Source: Comamonadaceae bacterium (GTDB lineage Bacteria; Pseudomonadota; Gammaproteobacteria; Burkholderiales; Burkholderiaceae_C). From it: a stretch of DNA of 64,000 bases. The stretch covers positions 1 to 64,000 of the forward strand of contig CANBWK010000005.1 in the NCBI GenBank assembly GCA_947373105.1, in the 5' to 3' direction. A program made the position numbers and the translations under genes. The notes beneath the pieces are model-generated. The model did not search any database, was not told the origin of the DNA, and was given only the letters and a program-made list of their open reading frames with translations. Positions 8,709 to 16,930 of this stretch are shown here, one piece after another (positions within the stretch are counted from its first letter, which is position 1; each line of letters begins with the position of its first letter).

Positions 8709-9355
8709 TGCTGGACCACGACGCAGACGTCGAGTCGAGCGCGCCAGTCTGGATCTCGTTTGCCGACCTGATGACCGGCCTGCTGGGCGCATTTGTACTG
8801 CTGTTGGTGGGCGTCATGGCCACACAGTTGGACATGGCCTCCAAGCTGGAAAACGAGGTGCAAAAGCGCCAGATCGAAGAACAAAAACGCCTGACACTGG
8901 AGAAGGCACTGGCCATTCCACTGGCCAGCGGTCGGATCACCTTGAACAATGGCCGTATCGGCATCAGCGGCAAATTGCTGTTTGAACTCAACTCCGACAA
9001 GCTCGAACCCGAGGGCCGCCAGCTGCTCAAAAGTCTGGTGGTGCCGCTGCGCAGTTACCTGCAATCACGTGAAGAAATGCTGATGGTCAGCGGATTTACC
9101 GATGACAAATCGATCACCAGTCGCAACCGTCAATTTGAAGACAACTGGGAACTTTCTGCACAACGTGCGCTGACTGTCACCCGCACTTTGATTGACGAAG
9201 GCATGCCGCCGTCCATGCTGTTTGCCGCCGCATTTGGCAAAGAGCAAGCCCTGACACCCAACACCGATGACAAAGCCCGAGCCCAAAACAGACGCGTAGA
9301 AATTGCGCCTGTGCCCAAAGTCAGCAATGCAACCCCAACCGCAGCCAAGCCATGA
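8708..9355 (+). CDS. OmpA/MotB-like peptidoglycan-binding protein with single N-terminal TM helix
   Basis: VWISFADLMTGLLGAFVLLLVGVMATQ TM segment; OmpA core LLFELNSDKLEPEGRQLLKSL...SGFTDDK...NWELSAQRALTVTRTLI...NRRVEI. Confidence 0.88.
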   Translation: MLDHDADVESSAPVWISFADLMTGLLGAFVLLLVGVMATQLDMASKLENEVQKRQIEEQKRLTLEKALAIPLASGRITLNNGRIGISGKLLFELNSDKLEPEGRQLLKSLVVPLRSYLQSREEMLMVSGFTDDKSITSRNRQFEDNWELSAQRALTVTRTLIDEGMPPSMLFAAAFGKEQALTPNTDDKARAQNRRVEIAPVPKVSNATPTAAKP

Positions 9356-9963
9356 ACCAGGTGGCGCCCAGCATGCCCCTATCGCAATCCCTGGTGGCGT
9401 CGCTGCGAACTGAAGGTGCGGCGAACTTTGATGCTGTGGGTTGGCATTACATCGAAGTGTTGCATGAACGCACCTGCGGGCAAACGGGTTTGGCGCAGCA
9501 ACTGCTCACTGAAAAATTGGTCAAACTGCTGGTCGATTTCAAAGCACGATTTGAAGCCGGGCAAAAGCCGCCACAGGCCCTGCCGTTGCCCCCAATGGAA
9601 CCGCCTTCACCCTTGGCCAATTTGCTGAATGACATGGTCCAGCACTTGCCCACAGAGGACTCAACCCGCAGGGGTAAGACAGCCAACTGGCGCGTTGAAA
9701 GCCCCCAAGTTAAAAGGTTCCGTCAAGCGCTGGGCAAAATCAGCGTGCAAAAACAAGTGGCGAAGGCCATGGCCCAGGCACCGCACAATGCGGGTCCCAT
9801 CAACTCGCACATGCTGGTTCTCAGATCGCTGGGTCTCATGCGCCAATGTGCACCGGACTACTTGAACCGGTTTATGGCTTATACGCAGACCTTGTTCTAT
9901 TTGGACGATGCCGGCAAAGTGCGGCAACCCGCGCCCAAAAAATCAACGCCATTGAAACGTTAA
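9352..9963 (+). CDS. DUF2894 family protein
   Basis: Position in DUF3348-DUF802-OmpA operon and family-like content (WRVESPQVKRFRQALGKISVQKQVAKAMAQAPHNAGPINSHMLVLRSLGLMRQCAPDYLNRFMAYTQTLFYLD). Confidence 0.75.
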   Translation: MNQVAPSMPLSQSLVASLRTEGAANFDAVGWHYIEVLHERTCGQTGLAQQLLTEKLVKLLVDFKARFEAGQKPPQALPLPPMEPPSPLANLLNDMVQHLPTEDSTRRGKTANWRVESPQVKRFRQALGKISVQKQVAKAMAQAPHNAGPINSHMLVLRSLGLMRQCAPDYLNRFMAYTQTLFYLDDAGKVRQPAPKKSTPLKR

Positions 9964-10988
9964 ACCGTCAACAAATCCATCTGGAATTGAGGCATCACTT
10001 CTTCAATAAACAAGTTAAGTGAGGTCAACGACTCCTCGTAGGTCAAGTCCCCAAATGCAAATCGCGTTAAGACGTAATTAGCACCAGAAATTTGCACTTC
10101 GCGGGCCAACTTTTCGGCCACTTCATCCGCTGTACCGGTAATGACAATGCCGGCGCTGGTTGCCGCAGCAAAATCTTCGGGGATGGGGTAGCTTTTCATG
10201 GGATTGCCATGCGCACGCCACAGGTGCTGCAAACTGTTGTACCAACAGGCGAAGGCGCGTTTGCCAATGTTGTAGGCCTCTTGGCTGGTTTTGGCTATCA
10301 CCAAGTGCCGCCCTAAACCCATGAAGGGCATGACAGACTTTTCGGCATCAAATTTGGCATGCCAAATTTCTTTGTACTTGTCGGTAATGGCTTTGATCGG
10401 CGCAGAGGGCCCGTTGCACACAATATTGACGTTGTTTTCTGCAGCCCATGGGACCGCAGCGGGAGAAGACATGCCATACCAAATGGGTGGATGCGGCTTT
10501 TGCACACACTCCAACTCAACAGGCACATTGTCAAACTTGAAGTACTCGCCTTCAAAGTTGATCCGCTTGGAAGTCAGCCCCATCATGACCACATCGTAGG
10601 ACTCGATGTACAACTTGCCTGAGTTCTGGGCGTTGACCCCGAAATACCCCATTTCGTAGGGAGAGCTGCCACGGCCAATGCCCAATTCAAGTCGTCCACC
10701 ACTCATTTGGTCCAGCATGCAGACCTCCTCAATGATGCGCAAAGGGTGCGTCAAACTGAGCGTGTATACGAGAGGACCGAATCGCAAATTTTTCGTTCTT
10801 TGCGCAACGGCCGCTAAAAATACACTCGGAGATGAAGCCATCCCAAGCGGCGTGCCATGGTGCTCAGCAATGTGATACGCATGAAAGTTGGCACGGTCAT
10901 AGACTTCCGCCAATTTGAGCCTGTTTTCAAAATGCGCTGTCAAGCCCACAGCGCCACGATCCAAGTGGTCAAATACACCAAATTTCAT
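9960..10988 (-). CDS. LLM class flavin-dependent oxidoreductase (luciferase-like)
   Basis: MKFGVFDHLDRG...YHIAEHHGTPLG...LDQMSGGRLELGIGRGSSPYE. Confidence 0.9.
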   Translation of the reverse strand: MKFGVFDHLDRGAVGLTAHFENRLKLAEVYDRANFHAYHIAEHHGTPLGMASSPSVFLAAVAQRTKNLRFGPLVYTLSLTHPLRIIEEVCMLDQMSGGRLELGIGRGSSPYEMGYFGVNAQNSGKLYIESYDVVMMGLTSKRINFEGEYFKFDNVPVELECVQKPHPPIWYGMSSPAAVPWAAENNVNIVCNGPSAPIKAITDKYKEIWHAKFDAEKSVMPFMGLGRHLVIAKTSQEAYNIGKRAFACWYNSLQHLWRAHGNPMKSYPIPEDFAAATSAGIVITGTADEVAEKLAREVQISGANYVLTRFAFGDLTYEESLTSLNLFIEEVMPQFQMDLLTV

Positions 10989-11005
10989 ACCGTATCACTC
11001 GCCTT

Positions 11006-11593
11006 TTAAGTTTGGGGGGCCAGGGGGTCTATGCCATCGATCAAAACAAACGCCAGTCGGCAAAAGTCTTTAGAGCGATTCACCCACGCGTGGTTGGTAC
11101 CTTGCTGCACCATGATGTCACCCGCTTTCATGTGGACCTCTGAGTCATCGAGGAGCATGTCTATTTCGCCCGATAAAACAATCGCGTAATCCACACTTGG
11201 GGTCCGGTGCATGTAAGCATGGCGTGCGCCTTTCCCGTCAGCATGTGGGTCCACGCCCATGGCTTTGAGCAGGTCTTCTTGATTCATGGCTTCGGCTTCA
11301 GCTGTGATGGGCGGAAAATCCACGATCCTTAAAATTGAGCCTTTTGAAGGCGGCGGCACGCTGATGGTTCTGGCGGCGCGGTCGGTTTTTGTATCGAGTC
11401 GCGCAGGCGTTTCTTCTGTGACCCACAGGAGGGTGCTGACAAAACCGGCCCCTTCCCTGGTTTTTTGGTTCGGTGCAAAGCCATCTATTTCTACGATGGC
11501 TTTTCCATGAGCGTCATGCCCTGTGACGATTCGGCGAATTCTGTGGTCCATGTTCATTCTTTCTATCAAGTCATTTTCAATCGACGACGGCAC
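11006..11593 (-). CDS. cupin domain-containing protein
   Basis: HRTPSVDYAIVLSGEIDMLLDDSEVHMKAGDIMVQQGTNHAWVNRS; real start may be the internal MNMDHRIRR. Confidence 0.85.
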   Translation of the reverse strand: MPSSIENDLIERMNMDHRIRRIVTGHDAHGKAIVEIDGFAPNQKTREGAGFVSTLLWVTEETPARLDTKTDRAARTISVPPPSKGSILRIVDFPPITAEAEAMNQEDLLKAMGVDPHADGKGARHAYMHRTPSVDYAIVLSGEIDMLLDDSEVHMKAGDIMVQQGTNHAWVNRSKDFCRLAFVLIDGIDPLAPQT

Positions 11594-12545
11594 CTGAGTT
11601 TTGAATTGCAGGCGCCCAGCGTTTGTATTCCCTTTTCACAAACTCAGCCATCTCTGCGGGGCTCAAAGGCTCAGAGGGTTCCATGGCGGCCTTGTCCAAG
11701 AGTGCTGCATAGGCTGGCGTGGCCTGGAATTTTTTAAGCCTGTCTGCAAGCAACTCCACGATGGCGCTGGGCATATTGGGAGGGCCTGCAAAGGCGATCC
11801 AACCTGACCAATCAAAGCCAGGAACAGTTTCTGCAATCGGGGGGACGGACGGCACGAGGACAGTTCTTTTGGCCATGGACGTGCCCAGGGCAAAGAGCTT
11901 GTTGGTTTTTAAATGGGGAATCGCCAAGGTGCCATCAATGAATGACATATCGACTTGACCTGACAATAAATCCACCATCGAGGTGTTGCTGCCTTTATAG
12001 GGCACATGAATGATGTTCAGGCCAAGTTGTTTTTTAAGTAACTCCATGAAGATGTGTTGCGGTGACCCATTGCCTGATGAGGCATAAGAGTATTTTCCGG
12101 GGTTCTTGCGCACCACCTCAATCCAATCTTTCATGTTGCGCGCTGGAAATGTAGACGTTGCCACGAGAAAGAAATTGGTCACACCCAGGCGCGCGATGGG
12201 CGTCAAGTCTTTCAGGGGATCAAACCCTGGATTGGCCATCAACTGCGGCCCCAGACTCAGGGTGGTGACCGTCGGCACCATCAGCGTATAGCCATCAGGT
12301 GGCGCCACTGCAACGGCCTTCGCTGCCAACAAGGTACTGGCGCCCGCCTTGTTTTCAATCACAAAAGTTTGCTTCAGGCTTGATTGCAACTCATCACCAA
12401 TGGCGCGTCCAAGGGCATCTACAAGAGATCCTGCCGTGAATGGCACGACGATTTTGACCGGCTTGTTCGGGTAAGTTTTAACATCTTGGCCTTGTGCATT
12501 GATGCTGATCAATGCACACGCCCAGAATAAAAGTAAATTTAACAA
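11577..12545 (-). CDS. tripartite tricarboxylate transporter substrate-binding protein (Bug/TctC family)
   Basis: YPNKPVKIVVPFTAGSLVDALGRAIGDEL...VENKAGASTLLAAKAVA...PDGYTL...HVPYKGS. Confidence 0.9.
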   Translation of the reverse strand: MLNLLLFWACALISINAQGQDVKTYPNKPVKIVVPFTAGSLVDALGRAIGDELQSSLKQTFVIENKAGASTLLAAKAVAVAPPDGYTLMVPTVTTLSLGPQLMANPGFDPLKDLTPIARLGVTNFFLVATSTFPARNMKDWIEVVRKNPGKYSYASSGNGSPQHIFMELLKKQLGLNIIHVPYKGSNTSMVDLLSGQVDMSFIDGTLAIPHLKTNKLFALGTSMAKRTVLVPSVPPIAETVPGFDWSGWIAFAGPPNMPSAIVELLADRLKKFQATPAYAALLDKAAMEPSEPLSPAEMAEFVKREYKRWAPAIQNSGAVVD

Positions 12546-12566
12546 TGGTTGCTCCTTGTTTTTAAA

Positions 12567-12581
12567 TTACGTTTAGCGTAA
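12567..12581. promoter_or_regulatory. Inverted repeat TTACG-N5-CGTAA in the divergent promoter region; candidate IclR-family operator
   Basis: Read directly between tctC-like gene (start 12545, -) and IclR gene (start 12675, +). Confidence 0.5.
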
Positions 12582-12674
12582 ATTCTTACGTATAATGAAA
12601 TGAATTTAATACGGCAACACGACCCTGTCAACAGGGTTTTCACGCCTTTTCTGCAACAAAAAAAGAAACAACCC

Positions 12675-13463
12675 ATGCAAACAAGACAACAGGGCGTAGA
12701 TGCAGCAGAGGTCGTGGGCGCCATTGTGCAGGGGATGCTTCAAACCTCTCGCCCTGTTCGGTTGAAAGACTTGGAAAAGCAAACAGGCATAGCCTCGGCA
12801 AAGCTGCACCGCTATTTGGTCAGCATGTTGCGTTCTGGGCTTGTCGCCAAAACAGCCGATGGCAGTCGATACGACTTTGGCTTGTTAGCCTATCGAATTG
12901 GACAGTTGGCCACCCACGACCAAGATGAGTTGGACTTGTTGGAACCCTTTTTCAAAGACTTTATTGACCAACTTCAGGACGACGATCTGGGGCAGGCGGT
13001 AGGAATAGGTCGCTGGGTCGGCACAGGCGCAACCATGGTGAAATGGTTTGAGCGTGATTCGCCGCTCTCGATCCGCTCCAACCCGGGCGCGCAATTGGGC
13101 ATCACCACATCGGCCACGGCCAAATTATTGGCGGCCCATTTACCCGCTAAAGTGACAAAACCTTTGGTGCTGCGCGAACTCAAAGAACGCGCGTGTTTTT
13201 CAAACGCCAATGTCAAATTGGTGTTCAATGACTACGCAAAAATAGTGACTACCGGCATTGCCAACTCCATAGGCGCACGGCGAACTGGTTTGAATGCTTT
13301 GTCCACACCACTCTTTGACAAGTCAGGCAAAGTGGTTGCCGCCATCACCATTTTGGGCATGGCTCCGAACTTCGAAGCCAGCCTCGATGGCCGGGCCGCC
13401 CAATTGCTGATGACCTTGGGTCGGCAGTTGTCTTTGAAGCTGGGGTTCAGCCCATCTCCCTGA
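12675..13463 (+). CDS. IclR family transcriptional regulator
   Basis: Helix-turn-helix RLKDLEKQTGIASAKLHRYLVSMLRSGLV and IclR effector domain; ORF extends upstream to 12600. Confidence 0.88.
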   Translation: MQTRQQGVDAAEVVGAIVQGMLQTSRPVRLKDLEKQTGIASAKLHRYLVSMLRSGLVAKTADGSRYDFGLLAYRIGQLATHDQDELDLLEPFFKDFIDQLQDDDLGQAVGIGRWVGTGATMVKWFERDSPLSIRSNPGAQLGITTSATAKLLAAHLPAKVTKPLVLRELKERACFSNANVKLVFNDYAKIVTTGIANSIGARRTGLNALSTPLFDKSGKVVAAITILGMAPNFEASLDGRAAQLLMTLGRQLSLKLGFSPSP

Positions 13464-13499
13464 AATCATGCGCAGGCATGCATCTGGGTGACACTGCGC

Positions 13500-14264
13500 T
13501 CAGATCCGGGGCAATACGACCCATTGCCCCTGCAGCGGAACAATGCGTATGCGCCGTTCAAAAACCTCCTCAATGGCTTGATGGGTGATCAGGTCCATTG
13601 CGGCGCCATGGTGGGTCACTTGTCCTTCGCGCATGACAATGATGTCGTCGGCATGCAGGGCCATACCGATTTCGTGCAGCACACTCACCACGGTGGTACC
13701 CAATGCCCTAAGGCACTGCACTTGTTCAAGCCAGTCCACCTGATGGGGTGGGTCCAAGTTGGCCAAAGGTTCGTCCATCAACATCAAAGGGGCATTGCCC
13801 GCCAAAACGCGCGCCAACAGGACGCGTTGACGCTCGCCACCCGAGAGATCTCCCAAAGTGCGATCGCACCAGGCCCAGGCCTGGGTGGCTTTGAGAGCCG
13901 CCTGTACCATGGCGTGATCCTGCGCGGTCGGCCCAGATAACCAGCTTTGATGCGGCAAGCGGCCCAACATCACAACGTCGAACACGCGCAAGTCAAGAGA
14001 GGCTGATTCACCCTGCCCCAACCACGACAATTGCAACGCCCTTTGTTGGCGGCTTAAGGTGGCTAAGGGCTGTCCACCCCATAGCACTTCACCGGTCACG
14101 GGTAACAGGCCTGCCAATGCTTTGAGCAAGGTGGATTTGCCTGCCCCATTGGGCCCCACCACACAGGTCCAACGCGCTGGCGAGATTTGCAAATCAATGC
14201 CGCGTAAAACTGACCGTCCACCCAAGGCGACTTCAATGGCACAAGCTTGCATGGACAAGCTCAT
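13500..14264 (-). CDS. btuD: ABC transporter ATP-binding protein, cobalamin/siderophore type
   Basis: VVGPNGAGKSTLLKALAG, LSGGERQRVLLARVLAG, LMDEPLANLD; downstream of cobalamin riboswitch and BtuB. Confidence 0.85.
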   Translation of the reverse strand: MSLSMQACAIEVALGGRSVLRGIDLQISPARWTCVVGPNGAGKSTLLKALAGLLPVTGEVLWGGQPLATLSRQQRALQLSWLGQGESASLDLRVFDVVMLGRLPHQSWLSGPTAQDHAMVQAALKATQAWAWCDRTLGDLSGGERQRVLLARVLAGNAPLMLMDEPLANLDPPHQVDWLEQVQCLRALGTTVVSVLHEIGMALHADDIIVMREGQVTHHGAAMDLITHQAIEEVFERRIRIVPLQGQWVVLPRI

Positions 14265-15259
14265 GCGCGATCTCCACTGACTCGGTTCATTCGCCAAAGC
14301 AAATAGGCCCCGCCAAGAACTGCGGTGAGCACACCCACCGGCATCTCTTGAGGGGCCATCAGACCTCGGGCCAGCACATCAGCCATCAGCAACAAGGCCG
14401 CGCCCATCAATGCCGAAAGGACCAACACACCGGCATGCGTGCAACGCACAAGTGAGCGCACAGCATGCGGTGCAGCCAGCCCCACAAAGGCAACCAAACC
14501 CATCTGCGCCACAGCGGCACCTGTCGCCAAAGACAACAAGCCCACCAGCAGTAATCGGGCCTGAGGCAGTGGCATGCCCAAGCTCAGCGCGGTTGACTCT
14601 CCCAGCGTGAGTGCATCAAGTACGCGCGACAAAGCCCAGGACCCGCTCAAACAAACGCCCAAGGCCAAAGCCATCAGTGCGCAAGCGTACCAGCCGATGA
14701 AAGAGGTTGAACCTAACAAAAATCCTTGCATGGCCTGCATCACTTGAGGCGACATCAAGGCGACCAGTGAAGCCAAGGCCCCGAGTACCACACCCACCAC
14801 CACGCCGGCCAACAACAAACGCAAAGTTTGCTGAACCCCCCTCGCTAAAAAAAGCGTCATCATCACCGCCAACACAGCACCGGCAAAGGCGGCCCCTGTC
14901 ATGCCGAGACGCGGCCACCAGCCTACCGCCATCACGGAGCCGCCCAGCAAAGACACATACAGGCTCACGCCCAAAGAGGCCCCCGAGGCACTCCCGAGCA
15001 GGTACGGATCGGCCAATGGGTTGCGAAACAAGCCTTGTGCAACGGCGCCGGCCAGACCCAGCAATGCGCCGCCCAGCCACGCGCCCAGACTGCGGGGCAA
15101 GCGAATGTCCCAAACGATTTGATAAACCACCGGATCCGTCGAACCTAGCCACCACGCCTCGACACCTTGACTGCCCACCGTTGTGCCCCATAAAACCCCC
15201 AACAGGCCCAACAACAGCAAGGCCAATCCCCACCCAGTGACGCTCCAGCGTGGGTTCAT
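14261..15259 (-). CDS. btuC: FecCD-family ABC permease, cobalamin uptake
   Basis: IRLPRSLGAWLGGALLGLAGAVAQGLFRNPLADPYLLGSASGASLG. Confidence 0.88.
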   Translation of the reverse strand: MNPRWSVTGWGLALLLLGLLGVLWGTTVGSQGVEAWWLGSTDPVVYQIVWDIRLPRSLGAWLGGALLGLAGAVAQGLFRNPLADPYLLGSASGASLGVSLYVSLLGGSVMAVGWWPRLGMTGAAFAGAVLAVMMTLFLARGVQQTLRLLLAGVVVGVVLGALASLVALMSPQVMQAMQGFLLGSTSFIGWYACALMALALGVCLSGSWALSRVLDALTLGESTALSLGMPLPQARLLLVGLLSLATGAAVAQMGLVAFVGLAAPHAVRSLVRCTHAGVLVLSALMGAALLLMADVLARGLMAPQEMPVGVLTAVLGGAYLLWRMNRVSGDRA

Positions 15260-16137
15260 GACGCCGCCCTTGCTGTCCGGTTCAGGCACTGGGCCATCAA
15301 CCGGGCGCCTTCTGCCATCCGAGGGCCCGCACGCACCACCACATCGGCCTGGTCTTGCGGAAACACACACAGCCGCTCTTGCCGTACCGCCCTGAGTTGC
15401 GGCCAACCTGGGCGCTGCAATAGGCTTTGGCGCGAGCTGTCACCCGCCAAAATAACATCGGGCTGGGCGCGCACGACAAACTCGGGATTGATCTGGGGAA
15501 AAGGCCCCAGCGCTGCCGGCAAAATATTGCCTACGCCCATGCGCAATAAGGTTTCACCAATGAAGGAGGATTCACTTGCACCGTAAGGTGTCGGACTGAC
15601 TTCAAAATAAACCCGTTGCAATCGGGCCTGTGCAGACAGCGATTGCACAGCGGTCTCGACCCCCGCATCAATATCGCGCCAGACGCGCTCACCTTCGGTT
15701 AGTGTCAGCCCCAAAGCTTGGGCAATTGTGAGTACCACGCGCTTGACATCGGCGTGGGTGCGTGGCTCCAGACTGAGCACGGTGATGCCCAGCGATTGCA
15801 GACGCTCAATGCCCCTTGTGGAGCCGGCCAACAGAACCAAGTCCGGCTTTTGCGCCACGATGCTTTCAATGTTGGGATCGATACCGCCGCCCATGCGCGG
15901 CAGGGATTTGACGCTTTCTGGCCAGTTTGAATAGCGGTCCACACCCACCAGTTTGGCGCATTGCCCGAGCGCACAAACGGTCTCCGTCAAAGAAGGAAGC
16001 AAACTCACGATGCGTTGGGCTGGCTTGGCAAGCTCTACTTTTTTCTGCTGATCGTCAAAGAGGGTCATGCCATGCGCAGCGCTGCACAGAAGCCCAAACA
16101 TCAGCAGTTGCAAGCAGCGATCAACCATGCTGTGCAT
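15256..16137 (-). CDS. btuF: periplasmic cobalamin-type ABC substrate-binding protein
   Basis: Signal peptide-like N-terminus, PAQRIVSLLPSLTETVCALGQCAKLVGVDRYSNWPESV. Confidence 0.85.
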   Translation of the reverse strand: MHSMVDRCLQLLMFGLLCSAAHGMTLFDDQQKKVELAKPAQRIVSLLPSLTETVCALGQCAKLVGVDRYSNWPESVKSLPRMGGGIDPNIESIVAQKPDLVLLAGSTRGIERLQSLGITVLSLEPRTHADVKRVVLTIAQALGLTLTEGERVWRDIDAGVETAVQSLSAQARLQRVYFEVSPTPYGASESSFIGETLLRMGVGNILPAALGPFPQINPEFVVRAQPDVILAGDSSRQSLLQRPGWPQLRAVRQERLCVFPQDQADVVVRAGPRMAEGARLMAQCLNRTARAAS

Positions 16138-16930
16138 TCCACTGGCTGATGATGCGGTGCAACTGGGTTACGCCGTCGGTCAAAGCCGCAGGGCCGGGTT
16201 GCAAAATATCGGCCGATTTGATTTCGAAAATATGCCCTGTACGCACAGCCGGTACGTCTTGCCATCCAGGTCGGCTGGCGACTTTTTCAGGGCGAAATTT
16301 TTTGCCACACCAAGAGCCAATGATGATATCGGGTGCACGGTCCACAATCGTTTGCCCTTGGGCAATGATGCGGTCTTTGCCCATGGGCTCCAGGGCCAAC
16401 TCAGGAAACACATCATCGCCACCGGCGATTCCGACAAGTTCGGACACCCATCGGATGGCACTGATGTGGGGCACATCCCATTCTTCAAAAAAAACTTTGG
16501 GGCGGCGCTTGAAATCGGCAGATTTTTGCCTCATTGCATCCAACTCTGAGCGCATGGCTTGCAGCTTGGCCACGCCCTGCTCCGCCTGGCCCACCATGGC
16601 CGCCACTTGGTACAGCATCGAAAATATCTCATCAACACTGCGTTGGTTGAATATCGTCACCTGCACGCCAGCGCGAATCAACAAGGCCGCAATATCAGCC
16701 TGCAGGTCAGAAAAACCAAACACACAGTCCGGTTGAAGTGCCAAAATTTTGTCAATCTTGGCGCTCAAAAAAGCACTGACCTTGGGCTTTTCTTCCCGGG
16801 CCCGCCGCGGGCGAACGGTGTAGCCCGAAATACCCACAATGCGATGCGCTTGGCCCAACAGGTACAACCACTCCGTTGCCTCTTCGGTCAGGCACACGAT
16901 GCGCTGCGGGCCAAGATCAAATGTGTTCAT
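16121..16930 (-). CDS. second BtuF-like cobalamin-binding protein without obvious signal peptide
   Basis: MNTFDLGPQRIVCLTEEATEWLYLLGQAHRIVGISGYTVRP...KIDKILALQPDCVFGFSDLQADIAALLIRAGVQV; starts directly with the mature-like fold. Confidence 0.8.
   Translation of the reverse strand: MNTFDLGPQRIVCLTEEATEWLYLLGQAHRIVGISGYTVRPRRAREEKPKVSAFLSAKIDKILALQPDCVFGFSDLQADIAALLIRAGVQVTIFNQRSVDEIFSMLYQVAAMVGQAEQGVAKLQAMRSELDAMRQKSADFKRRPKVFFEEWDVPHISAIRWVSELVGIAGGDDVFPELALEPMGKDRIIAQGQTIVDRAPDIIIGSWCGKKFRPEKVASRPGWQDVPAVRTGHIFEIKSADILQPGPAALTDGVTQLHRIISQWNAQHG

Noticed and set aside
5905-9963. Calling the DUF802/OmpA operon a Zorya system outright
   Set aside because: Only the motor architecture is similar; no ZorC, ZorD helicase/nuclease or ZorE is present and the neighbours are housekeeping genes, so it is reported only as a motor-like system of unknown role.
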